Of a DNA stretch of 64,000 nucleotides, positions 1 through 7,316 are shown one piece after another. Position numbers and translations under genes: made by a program. The DNA is from Arthrobacter sp. Leaf234. GTDB taxonomy: Bacteria; Actinomycetota; Actinomycetes; Actinomycetales; Micrococcaceae. The notes beneath the pieces are model-generated. The model did not search any database and was not told where the DNA came from. It saw nothing but the letters and a program-made list of their open reading frames with translations. The stretch is taken from contig NZ_LMLU01000001.1 in assembly GCF_001422665.1 (NCBI RefSeq), positions 602,797 to 666,796 on the forward strand, read 5' to 3'. Position 1 is the stretch's first letter. Each line of letters begins with the position of its first letter.

Positions 1-1
1 C

Positions 2-280
2 GTGGTCGCAGGGCTCGCGGAACTGATCCGCGGTCTCGGCCTCGGAAGCCATGCCGCAGCCCGGGACCTCGTGATCGTCGGCATCGTGTCCGTCGCCACC
101 GGTGCCCTCCTGCCGTTCGTCGAGCGACTGGGCGCCCATGCCCTCCTCGGCGTGACCGGGGGAGGGGCGCTGCTCTCCGCCGTCGTCCTCGCGATCGCGG
201 CCCTCAGCTACCGGCACGATTCAGCGCTGAGCGCACCGGGCACTTCGGGCGCCCACGGCGGAGCGGACCCCGTAAACTAG
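2..280 (+). CDS. C-terminal part of an integral membrane protein (5' end outside window)
   Basis: The reading frame is open from the window edge to a TAG stop and encodes 92 residues. It holds two clear hydrophobic segments (around residues 20-45 and 50-70), then a polar Gly/Ala/Ser-rich tail. The GTG at the very start of the window is probably an internal valine, so the true start lies upstream. I do not recognise a family. Its stop lies four bases before a 15-bp palindrome that precedes the next gene. Confidence 0.5.
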   Translation: MVAGLAELIRGLGLGSHAAARDLVIVGIVSVATGALLPFVERLGAHALLGVTGGGALLSAVVLAIAALSYRHDSALSAPGTSGAHGGADPVN

Positions 281-284
281 AAGC

Positions 285-299
285 TCTACGGCTCGTAGA
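285..299. promoter_or_regulatory. 15-bp palindrome TCTAC-N5-GTAGA upstream of the small membrane protein gene
   Basis: The sequence is TCTAC GGCTC GTAGA, a perfect inverted repeat with 5-base arms and a 5-base spacer, 28 bases before the GTG at 328. The same arms and spacing occur at 19505-19519 upstream of a membrane protein gene in the copper region. It could be an operator or a 5'-leader RNA stem. The regulator is unknown. Confidence 0.45.
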
Positions 300-327
300 A
301 GACAACGCATCACCGGAAGGAGTGCCC

Positions 328-705
328 GTGGCCAAGCGCCGACCGGGGAAACCCACGCAGGGGCGGTTCCGCCACGGCATCAAGGCTCCGCTCGTGTTCT
401 CCGCCGTGCTGGCCGTGGTGGCCGGGACGGCGACGTCGATCTTCGCTACCGGCGGCGGGACCAGGGTGCTGCGGGTGGATCTCGGTTTCACCGCGGCCGG
501 TATCGCGTTCATCGCCTCGCTGGTCATCTGCGCCATGCTCATGATGGCCGAGACGCCGAACGCCGAGCACCTCAGCAAGGGCTCGGGCGTCAACCGTTCC
601 TCCGCGAAGCCGGACCCGAAGCCGGGCGCGGCCCGTCCCGCCACCGCCCCGGAGCCGGACGGCGAACCCCGGTACGGCGAACGGCTCCCCCGACAGGACA
701 CCTAG
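328..705 (+). CDS. Small membrane protein of unknown function
   Basis: The product is 125 residues. The N-terminus is basic (MAKRRPGKPTQGRFRHG), followed by two transmembrane segments (about residues 22-45 and 55-78) and a polar Pro/Ala-rich tail that is probably cytoplasmic. I chose GTG 328 over GTG 322 because the strong Shine-Dalgarno GGAAGGAG (315-322) then sits six bases upstream. I do not recognise the family; small two-helix proteins like this are common and unnamed in Arthrobacter-type genomes. A palindrome at 285-299 sits in its leader. Confidence 0.65.
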   Translation: MAKRRPGKPTQGRFRHGIKAPLVFSAVLAVVAGTATSIFATGGGTRVLRVDLGFTAAGIAFIASLVICAMLMMAETPNAEHLSKGSGVNRSSAKPDPKPGAARPATAPEPDGEPRYGERLPRQDT

Positions 706-743
706 CTCCGGCCAGTGCCGGCACCGCCCCTTGACGGCGCTGC

Positions 744-749
744 TAACCT
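744..749 (+). promoter_or_regulatory. Probable -10 box for a leaderless AAA ATPase transcript
   Basis: TAACCT fits the actinobacterial -10 pattern TANNNT and ends six bases before ATG 756. No Shine-Dalgarno is visible, so transcription probably starts at or next to the A of the start codon. Three other genes in the window (starts 50899, 52591, 61168) have the same arrangement. Confidence 0.45.
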
Positions 750-755
750 CCCCCC

Positions 756-2399
756 ATGGGGGATGACACAGCGCGGTTCGTCACGGACTTCGGCACCATG
801 GTGCGCCTGGTCCAGGAGGCCCAGCCGCAGTCGGCGCGCGGGAGGGAACTGCTGGACACGCTGACGGCCCATCTCGGCACGGACGCCGGTGGCGTGGCCG
901 TGGTCCTCGAGGACGTCAGTGCGCACCGGTTCGTGGATGCGGACATCGTCCTCACCGGCCTCGTGGGCGGGGACGCGCGCCTCGTGGGCATCGGGGGCGG
1001 GGACCAGCGCAACCACATGTCGCTCAGCGACATGCTCCAGCAGTCCCAGATGTACCCGAACTTCCCCCTCGCCCAGCCGGACTACGCGAACCTCCCGATC
1101 GGCCCGGACGAGCAGCGCCAGACCGTGGCCTTCGGACTCCGGCTCTTCGAGCGTGGGGGCGTCGCCGTCGCCCTCCTCCAGCGCAGGGCGGAGCCGCGCT
1201 TCGGCCGCCAGACGGCCACGCTCGAGGTGCTCTGCGCGGAGCCGGGTGTGACGGCCGCGCTCCTCGCGGAGTTCCGCCGGCGCATGCAGACCGAGAGCGT
1301 CCTGAAGGGCCAGGTCCTCTCGCTCGCAGGGGACGACTTCGGCCAGCAGACCGCCGGCGTCACCTTCCACCACCGGCCCCGGATCACCGCAGCGGACGTC
1401 ATCCTGCCCGAAGGCCTGCTGGCCAGGGTCACGGAACATGCGCTGGGCATCGCCGCCCATCGGGAGGCGCTCGTGGCCGCGGGCCAGCATCTCAAGCGGG
1501 GGATCCTGCTCTACGGACCGCCCGGGACGGGCAAGACCCACACGGTCCGCTTCCTGCTCGGCGCGAGCGAGGGGACGACGGCGATCCTCCTGTCCGGTGG
1601 CACGCTCGCCCACGTGGGCGAGGCCGCGAGGATGGCGCGCGCGCTGCAGCCTTCGATCGTGGTGCTCGAGGACTGCGACCTCATCGCCGAGGACCGCAGT
1701 TTCGGCCACGGGCCGCAGCCCCTGCTCTTCGAGGTCCTCGATGCCATGGACGGGCTCGACGCCGACGCCGACGTCACCTTCGTCCTCACCACCAACCGTG
1801 TGGACATGCTCGAGCGGGCGCTCGCCCAGCGGCCGGGCCGCGTGGACCTCGCGGTCGAGGTACCCCTGCCTGCCGAGACCGAACGGGCGGCGCTGCTGCG
1901 CCTGTACGCGGCCGGACTGCCGCTGACGGGGGCGGGGATCGGGGTGGCAGCCGGCCGGACCGAGGGTACGACGGCGTCCTTCACCCGCGAGCTCGTCCGC
2001 AGGACTGTCCTCGCGGCTGCCCTGCAGGGAGGTCCCGTCACGGACGGGCACCTCCTCGCCGCGGTCGAGGAACTCATGTCGGACGGAGCCGCCCTGACGA
2101 GGAGCCTGCTCGGCAGCGGCGGGCCCGGCGGGGAGGGTGACCCCGGACCCGGAGGATCGTATCCCGATCCATCGTTCCCCGCGGCACCGTTCCCCGCGGG
2201 ACCGGGTCATCTCAGGTCTGCCGGCAGCTACACGCCGATGCCGGCCACGACCGGGCAGGTCTTCACGGGCCGGCCGGGGTTCGCCGACGGCGGGTACTCC
2301 GAGGACGGCTTCCCGGGTGAGGGCGTCGACGCCGTGGTGCCGCCGTCGGAATCGAGGGAGGACGCGCCGCCTGACGCGGGGCCGCGCACGACCGGCTGA
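756..2399 (+). CDS. AAA-family ATPase
   Basis: The product is 547 residues. An N-terminal region of about 240 residues matches nothing I know. An AAA module follows with Walker A GPPGTGKT (about residues 254-261), Walker B-type IVVLEDCD (about 300-307), a sensor-1-like stretch ending TTNR, and a downstream RPGR segment in the arginine-finger region. The last 80 or so residues are Gly/Pro/Ser-rich and probably disordered. It should use ATP hydrolysis to remodel a protein substrate in the cytoplasm, in the manner of single-AAA remodelers such as the Bcs1/CbxX-type group, but the substrate is unknown. It stands alone, with no obvious operon partner. No Shine-Dalgarno precedes ATG 756; a -10-like TAACCT suggests a leaderless mRNA. 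Confidence 0.85.
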   Translation: MGDDTARFVTDFGTMVRLVQEAQPQSARGRELLDTLTAHLGTDAGGVAVVLEDVSAHRFVDADIVLTGLVGGDARLVGIGGGDQRNHMSLSDMLQQSQMYPNFPLAQPDYANLPIGPDEQRQTVAFGLRLFERGGVAVALLQRRAEPRFGRQTATLEVLCAEPGVTAALLAEFRRRMQTESVLKGQVLSLAGDDFGQQTAGVTFHHRPRITAADVILPEGLLARVTEHALGIAAHREALVAAGQHLKRGILLYGPPGTGKTHTVRFLLGASEGTTAILLSGGTLAHVGEAARMARALQPSIVVLEDCDLIAEDRSFGHGPQPLLFEVLDAMDGLDADADVTFVLTTNRVDMLERALAQRPGRVDLAVEVPLPAETERAALLRLYAAGLPLTGAGIGVAAGRTEGTTASFTRELVRRTVLAAALQGGPVTDGHLLAAVEELMSDGAALTRSLLGSGGPGGEGDPGPGGSYPDPSFPAAPFPAGPGHLRSAGSYTPMPATTGQVFTGRPGFADGGYSEDGFPGEGVDAVVPPSESREDAPPDAGPRTTG

Positions 2400-2436
2400 C
2401 CCGCTCCCGCACGCGGTCGACGGTGCTCGGGCTCAT

Positions 2437-2478
2437 GCCTCGGGCGGGGACGGGCCACCGCCCGTCTCCGCCCGAGGC
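2437..2478. terminator. Long hairpin between convergent genes
   Basis: Two 19-base arms (2437-2455 and 2460-2478) pair with a single G-U type mismatch around a 4-base loop CACC. The hairpin lies between the convergent AAA ATPase and sugar permease genes. There is no U-tract, which is usual for terminators in such G+C-rich genomes. Confidence 0.7.
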
Positions 2479-2525
2479 AGGACGCCCAGGAAGGACGTCG
2501 TCGATCATGGAACCGCTGGGCGGGC

Positions 2526-3734
2526 TCAGCGACCGGTCCTGCGCTTGCTGTACACGTCGAACGCCACCGCGAGCAGGAGGACGAGGCCCTTGATGACCTG
2601 CTGCCAGGCTGCGTCCACCGAGAGGATCGACAGTCCCTGGTTGAGGACGCCCATCACCAGGCCACCGATCACGGCACCGATCACCGTCCCGACTCCACCC
2701 TGGACAGCGGCGCCGCCGATGAAGACCGCCGCGATCGCGTCGAGCTCGAAGCTGCCGCCCGCGGAGGCGACGGCGCTGCCTGCGCGGGCGGTGCTGACCA
2801 CCCCGGCGAGACCGGCGAGGAAACCCATGTTCACGAAGATGAAGAAGTTGACCCACTTCGTCTTCACGCCGGACATCATGGCCGCGTAGAGGTTCCCTCC
2901 CATGGCATAGACGTGTCGTCCGAACACCGTGCGCGAGAGCAGGAACGAATAGAGGAGGACGAGCGTGGCCAGGATGATGAGGATGATCGGTGTGCCCCGG
3001 TTGTACGCCAGCAGGTAGCAGAGGTACATGATGGCGACCACGGCGATGGCGGTCTTCAGGACGAAGGACAGCGTCCGCTCCCGGGGGAGGTTGAGGCGGC
3101 GGAGGTCAGCGCGGCCCTTGAGCTGCTGGACGACCAGGGCGAGCGAGGCGAGGGCCCCGATGCCGAGGGTGATGAGATCCGGACTGCCGGTGGACGGGAG
3201 CGTGCCGGAGCCGATGGAGTTGAAGGCCCGGGGCAGGCCGCTGATGGTGCCGCCCGTGAGGAGCACGAGGGCGACGCCGCGGAACACGAGCATGCCGGCG
3301 AGCGTCACGATGAAGGCGGGTATCCCCACGAAGGCGACCCAGAACCCCTGCCACGCACCGATGAGTGCTCCGACGAGCAGTGACAGGGCGACCGCCGCGC
3401 CCCAGGGCAGGCCCCAGCTGTTCATCGAGAGCGCTGCCACTGCACCGACGGTCGCCACGATCGACCCTACGGACAGGTCGATATGGCCGGCGATGATGAC
3501 GATCACCATCCCGATCGCGAGGATGAGCACGTAGGCGTTCTGCTGGATGAGGTTGCTGACGTTCCCGGGGTACAGGAGACGGCCACCGGTGAGGACCTGG
3601 AACAGCACGATGATGACGGCGAGCGCGGCGAGGATGCCGTACTGGCGCATGTCGACCCGTCGCCGTTTCTTCCTCACCGGATCCGGGCGCGGTGGGACGG
3701 GAGCAGTGGCCTGCTCGGGAGTGGCGGTGGTCAT
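2526..3734 (-). CDS. gguB: Sugar ABC transporter permease (GguB/MmsB type)
   Basis: The product is a 402-residue membrane permease with about ten hydrophobic segments, a basic N-terminal tail (RKKRRR) and the family stretch GHIDLSVGSIVATVGA (about residues 104-119). The C-terminal half has VFIGGAAVQGG, typical of BPD_transp_2 (RbsC/XylH/MmsB) permeases. Length and motifs fit the multiple-monosaccharide transporter ChvE-GguAB of actinobacteria. Its ATG overlaps the last codon of the ATPase gene by ATGA, so the two are translationally coupled. It would form the membrane channel for a monosaccharide delivered by the binding protein at 5350-6468. The exact sugar (xylose, arabinose, galactose or several) cannot be told from sequence. 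Confidence 0.9.
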   Translation of the reverse strand: MTTATPEQATAPVPPRPDPVRKKRRRVDMRQYGILAALAVIIVLFQVLTGGRLLYPGNVSNLIQQNAYVLILAIGMVIVIIAGHIDLSVGSIVATVGAVAALSMNSWGLPWGAAVALSLLVGALIGAWQGFWVAFVGIPAFIVTLAGMLVFRGVALVLLTGGTISGLPRAFNSIGSGTLPSTGSPDLITLGIGALASLALVVQQLKGRADLRRLNLPRERTLSFVLKTAIAVVAIMYLCYLLAYNRGTPIILIILATLVLLYSFLLSRTVFGRHVYAMGGNLYAAMMSGVKTKWVNFFIFVNMGFLAGLAGVVSTARAGSAVASAGGSFELDAIAAVFIGGAAVQGGVGTVIGAVIGGLVMGVLNQGLSILSVDAAWQQVIKGLVLLLAVAFDVYSKRRTGR

Positions 3735-5278
3735 GAGGCCTGTGCTCCTTCGTTCCTGGCGGCGGTCATGTAGCGCATGAGCTCCTCCTGGGTGGCATGG
3801 GCGCGATCCAGCTCGCCGGTGAGCTTGCCTTCCGCGATGGTGTAGATGCGGTCCGAGAGGCCGATCAGCTCGGGCAGCTCACTGGAGATGACGATGACCG
3901 CCTTCCCCTGGGCCGCCATCTCGTTGATGATCCCGTAGATCTCGTACTTGGCGCCGACGTCGATCCCGCGCGTGGGCTCATCCAGGATGAGAACGTCCGG
4001 TCCTGAATAGATCCACTTGCTGAGCACGACCTTCTGCTGGTTCCCGCCTGACAGGTTCCCGACGACGGAGGAGACGCTCGGCGTCTTGATGTTCATCTGC
4101 TTGCGGTACTCGTCCGCGACGGCGTACTCCCTGTTCCGGTCGATGATCCCCAGCCGGGCGAGCTTGCCGAGGGCTGCCGCCGAGACGTTGACCGTGATGC
4201 TGCCAATCAGGTTCAGGCCGTAGCGCTTGCGGTCCTCCGTGACATAGGCGATCCCGTTCCGGATCGCCTCCCCCACGGTCCGTGTCTGGATCTCCCTGCC
4301 GTCCTTGTAGACCCGTCCGGAGATGCCGGTCCCGTAGGACCGGCCGAAGATGCTCATGGCCAGTTCCGTGCGACCCGCACCCATCAGGCCTGCGAAACCG
4401 ACGATCTCGCCGGCCCGGACGTGGAAGGACGCCCGGTCCACGACGACGCGTTCCACGTCGATGGGGTGATGCACCGACCAGTCCTCGACCCGGAACTTCT
4501 CCTCGCCGATCTCCGGTGTCCTCGGGGGGAACTGGTGGTCGAGGGGGCGCCCCACCATCGCCCGGATGATCCGGGTTTCGATGTCATCGCTGTCCTTCAC
4601 CGGGAAGGACTCGATCGTCTGTCCGTCACGGATGACGGTGACGGTGTCGGCGATCGCCCGGATCTCCTTGAGCTTGTGGGAGATGATGATCGAGGTGATG
4701 CCCTGGTTCCGCAGCTGGTCGATGAGGCCCAGCAGGTGGGCGGAGTCGTCGTCGTTGAGCGCCGCCGTCGGCTCGTCCAGGATGAGGATCCGCACTTCCT
4801 TCGACAGGGCCTTCGCGATCTCCACGAGCTGCTGCTTGCCCACGCCCAGTTCGAGCACCCTCGTGGCGGCGTTCTCCTGCAGGCCCACGCGTGCGAGCAG
4901 CTCGGTGGCCTGCAGGTTCGTCCTGTTCCAGTCGATCACCCCGCCCCGCTGGACCTCGTTGCCGAGGAAGATGTTCTCCGCGATCGACAGGTACGGACTG
5001 AGCGCCAGCTCCTGATGGATGATGACGACGCCGTCACGCTCGCTGTCGTTGATGGAGCCGTACGCCACCGGCTCGCCGTCGATCGTGATCGTGCCATCGA
5101 AGCTGCCGTGCGCGTACACGCCGCTGAGCACCTTCATCAGGGTGGATTTCCCGGCGCCGTTCTCACCGCAGATGGCATGCACCTCGCCGCGCTCCACGCT
5201 CACCGAGACGCCGTCGAGGGCCCGGATGCCGTTGAACTCCTTCACGATGCCGTTCATCTCGAGGATGACGTTGCTCAT
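3731..5278 (-). CDS. gguA: Sugar ABC transporter ATP-binding protein (GguA/MmsA type, two ATPase domains)
   Basis: The product is 515 residues with two fused ABC domains, the hallmark of RbsA/XylG/MmsA ATPases. Domain 1 has Walker A GENGAGKST and Walker B ILILDEPTAALN. Domain 2 has a degenerate P-loop (GLMGAGRTE), an intact signature LSGGNQQK and Walker B VLILDEPTRGID. The frame stays open upstream to 5566, but the family N-terminus begins at MSNVILEMNG, so I place the start at 5278. A strong hairpin (5300-5340) separates it from the binding-protein gene, and it overlaps the permease gene by 4 bases. It energises uptake of the bound sugar at the cytoplasmic face. Confidence 0.92.
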   Translation of the reverse strand: MSNVILEMNGIVKEFNGIRALDGVSVSVERGEVHAICGENGAGKSTLMKVLSGVYAHGSFDGTITIDGEPVAYGSINDSERDGVVIIHQELALSPYLSIAENIFLGNEVQRGGVIDWNRTNLQATELLARVGLQENAATRVLELGVGKQQLVEIAKALSKEVRILILDEPTAALNDDDSAHLLGLIDQLRNQGITSIIISHKLKEIRAIADTVTVIRDGQTIESFPVKDSDDIETRIIRAMVGRPLDHQFPPRTPEIGEEKFRVEDWSVHHPIDVERVVVDRASFHVRAGEIVGFAGLMGAGRTELAMSIFGRSYGTGISGRVYKDGREIQTRTVGEAIRNGIAYVTEDRKRYGLNLIGSITVNVSAAALGKLARLGIIDRNREYAVADEYRKQMNIKTPSVSSVVGNLSGGNQQKVVLSKWIYSGPDVLILDEPTRGIDVGAKYEIYGIINEMAAQGKAVIVISSELPELIGLSDRIYTIAEGKLTGELDRAHATQEELMRYMTAARNEGAQAS

Positions 5279-5299
5279 GCTGTTCTCGCTTCGCTGTAG

Positions 5300-5340
5300 G
5301 GCAGCACGGGGCGCGGCTCGTCGCCGCGCCCCGTGCTGCC
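5300..5340 (-). promoter_or_regulatory. Perfect 18-bp stem-loop between chvE and gguA
   Basis: Arms 5300-5317 and 5323-5340 are exact reverse complements around a 5-base loop (TCGTC). The structure sits in the 71-base gap between the binding-protein stop and the ATPase start, inside the operon. Such hairpins usually act as partial terminators or mRNA stabilisers that leave more binding protein than transporter; that role is inferred. Confidence 0.75.
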
Positions 5341-5349
5341 ACCCGGTGG

Positions 5350-6468
5350 TCAGAGACCGATGTCTGCTGCCTTCACGAAGCCGGACTCCACGAGCGTCGG
5401 TTCGACGTCGTCCTTCGCCACGACCACGGGATCGAGGAGGTAGGAGGGGACCACCTTGGTGCCGTTGTCGTACGTCTCGGTGTCGTTGACCTCGACCTCC
5501 TCGCCGGCGACGATCGCCTGGATCATCGACTCGACCTGGCCGCCGAGCTCGCGGGTGTCCTTCCACACGGTCATCGACTGCTGGTCGGCCAGGATCGCCT
5601 TGACGTTGGCGACGTCGGCGTCCTGCCCCGTGATGAGCGGCCAGTCCGTACCCGGCTTGTAGCCGGCGGCGTCCAGGGACGCCTCGATGCCGAGCGCCAG
5701 GCTGTCGTTGGGCGAGAGCACGACGTCGACCTTGTCACCGCCGGTATAGAACGACTGCAGGCGGTTGTCCATCTCGGCCTGGGCGTCGTCGGAGCCCCAG
5801 CCGAGGATGCCGATGGCCTTCCAGCCGTCATTGTCCGCCGGCGACTTCCCGGAGGGGACGACCAACTGGCCGGACTCGACGTAAGGCAGGAGGACGTCCC
5901 AGGCGCCGGCGAAGAAGAAGGCCGCGTTGTTGTCGTCCGGGCTGCCGGCGAAGGGCTCGAGGTTGAAGGGGCCCTTGCCGTCGGCCAGGCCGAGCTGCTC
6001 CTCGATGAACTGGCCCTGGAGCTGGCCCACCTTGTAGTTGTCGAACGTGGCGTAGTAGTCCACGGCCTCGGTGCCGTTGATCAGTCGGTCGTAGGCGATG
6101 ACCTTGACGTCCTGGGACGCAGCGTCCTCGAGGGCGGGTCCGAGGGTCTGTCCGTCGATGGCCGCGACGACGAGGATCTTCGCCCCGCCGGCCACCTGGT
6201 TCTGGATCTGGCTGATCTGCTGGTCCGTCTTGTTGTCCGCGTACTGGAGATCCACGGTGCAGTCCGCGGCCTCGAGCTTCTCCTTGAGTCCCTCACCGTC
6301 GTTGATCCAGCGCTCGAGGCTGCGGGTGGGCATGGAGATACCGACATTGCAGGTGGCGGCGGAATCGCCGTCGGCGGCCGGCGTGGATCCGGCGGGCGCG
6401 CAGGCCGACAGGCCTGCTGCTACGCCGACGGCCAGCAGGGCGGCGGAAACTTTCTTGATCGTGGTCAT
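5350..6468 (-). CDS. chvE: Multiple-sugar-binding lipoprotein (ChvE-like)
   Basis: The product is 372 residues. The signal peptide (MTTIKKVSAALLAVG...) ends in a lipobox LSAC, so the protein should be lipid-anchored outside the membrane. The mature part is a Peripla_BP_4-type sugar-binding domain; GISMPTRSLERW and the ITGQDAD segment are typical of ChvE/XylF-like proteins. I chose ATG 6468 because GAAGG lies about 8 bases upstream and the signal peptide begins there; a 43-residue extension is open but has no ribosome binding site. It is the first gene of the transporter operon and would capture monosaccharides for GguA-GguB. Possible operators lie upstream in 6469-6620. Confidence 0.92.
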   Translation of the reverse strand: MTTIKKVSAALLAVGVAAGLSACAPAGSTPAADGDSAATCNVGISMPTRSLERWINDGEGLKEKLEAADCTVDLQYADNKTDQQISQIQNQVAGGAKILVVAAIDGQTLGPALEDAASQDVKVIAYDRLINGTEAVDYYATFDNYKVGQLQGQFIEEQLGLADGKGPFNLEPFAGSPDDNNAAFFFAGAWDVLLPYVESGQLVVPSGKSPADNDGWKAIGILGWGSDDAQAEMDNRLQSFYTGGDKVDVVLSPNDSLALGIEASLDAAGYKPGTDWPLITGQDADVANVKAILADQQSMTVWKDTRELGGQVESMIQAIVAGEEVEVNDTETYDNGTKVVPSYLLDPVVVAKDDVEPTLVESGFVKAADIGL

Positions 6469-6682
6469 GGTCGAGCCTTCGAAAGGGATCCGGGCGTCGG
6501 CGGACCGGGTGCGGCCTTGACGGCGGCAGGCGGTCCGCTGTCCGGGCGGATCGAGCTGGTACAACGCTGTAGCGCCCCGTCGATGGGATGTCGACAATAT
6601 GTAGGCGAAGACAACATATCCAGTGATGCGCGTTACATCAAGGCCGATGGCGATCGTTATGCAACTGAGATGGGGCCGGGGC
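6469..6682 (-). promoter_or_regulatory. Promoter region of the sugar transporter operon with candidate operators
   Basis: This 214-base non-coding stretch is AT-richer toward its far end. At 6560-6571 TACAACGCTGTA is a near-palindrome with a central CG (10 of 12 positions symmetric), as in LacI-family operators. Around 6590-6620 the related blocks GACAATAT and GACAACATAT recur, flanked by GGATG and TATCC. A sugar-responsive repressor is plausible, but its gene is not beside the operon. Confidence 0.4.
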
Positions 6683-7228
6683 TCAGGCGGAGCGCGCCCG
6701 CCGGGCCCGGTACGCCTTCACGTGGGTGCGGTTCGCGCAGTTGCCGGTGTCGCAGAACCGCTTCGAACGGTTGCGGCTGAGATCGAGCACCACGCCGTCG
6801 CAGTCCTCCGCCGCGCAGGATCGCAGGCGGTCGAGTTCGTGTCCGCGGATGACGTCGGCGAGGGCCATGGCCGCCTCGGTCGCCATGCGCTCCTCCAGCG
6901 GGGCTTCCGGTGCGGTGGCGTGCAGGTGCCAGTCCCACTCGTCGTGCCGCACGAGCTGGGGGAGCGCTTTCGCACGGCGGAGGATCGCGTTCACCAGGGC
7001 GACGGCGTCGTCCTCCTCCGCGAACCAGATCACCTCCAACTCGGCGCGCAGGGTCCGCACCGAGGCGAGTTCGGCATCGGTATGGGTGCGCGAGCCGGTG
7101 AACCGCTGCTCCGCCAGGAACCGGTCGAGGCCCTCGAGGGTGGCGAGGGGATCCGCGTCATCCTTCCCGGTGTTGATGAGCGCGGCGGCCGAGGAGAGCG
7201 CCACCTCCGTGTCATAGGTGAAAGACAT
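6683..7228 (-). CDS. CGNR zinc-finger transcriptional regulator (ABATE domain)
   Basis: The product is 181 residues. The N-terminal two thirds are helical, as in ABATE/DUF1470 proteins. The C-terminus carries the CGNR-type zinc finger: a CAAEDC pair, then RFCDTGNCANRTHVKAYR, giving four cysteines for zinc plus the basic segment that contacts DNA. Start ATG 7228 has AGGAG six bases upstream. It is divergent from the EamA exporter, and the palindrome TGTCAG-TC-CTGACA (7276-7289) plus a half-site near 7237 lie in between, so it may regulate itself and the exporter. The ligand is unknown. Confidence 0.85.
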   Translation of the reverse strand: MSFTYDTEVALSSAAALINTGKDDADPLATLEGLDRFLAEQRFTGSRTHTDAELASVRTLRAELEVIWFAEEDDAVALVNAILRRAKALPQLVRHDEWDWHLHATAPEAPLEERMATEAAMALADVIRGHELDRLRSCAAEDCDGVVLDLSRNRSKRFCDTGNCANRTHVKAYRARRARSA

Positions 7229-7275
7229 GTTGACTCCTGACAGCGTGCACCTCTAATGTCACGACCATAACCACT

Positions 7276-7289
7276 TGTCAGTCCTGACA
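7276..7289. promoter_or_regulatory. Palindromic operator candidate between CGNR regulator and EamA exporter
   Basis: TGTCAG-TC-CTGACA is a perfect 6-bp inverted repeat with a 2-base centre. A further CTGACA half-site lies at 7237-7242, next to the regulator start. The position between divergent genes fits a site for the CGNR protein. Confidence 0.45.
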
Positions 7290-7316
7290 CCAATCATCGA
7301 CCCGAAGGGAGCGGAC

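Noticed and set aside
731-749. TTGACG as a -35 box for TAACCT
   Set aside because: Spacing is only about 7 bases; a normal sigma-70 spacing is 16-18. The -10 alone is kept.
702-2210. Minus-strand open frame of 502 codons opposite the AAA ATPase
   Set aside because: It is charge-rich nonsense (Arg/Glu/Gly/His) typical of antisense frames in G+C-rich genes; the plus strand has full AAA motifs.
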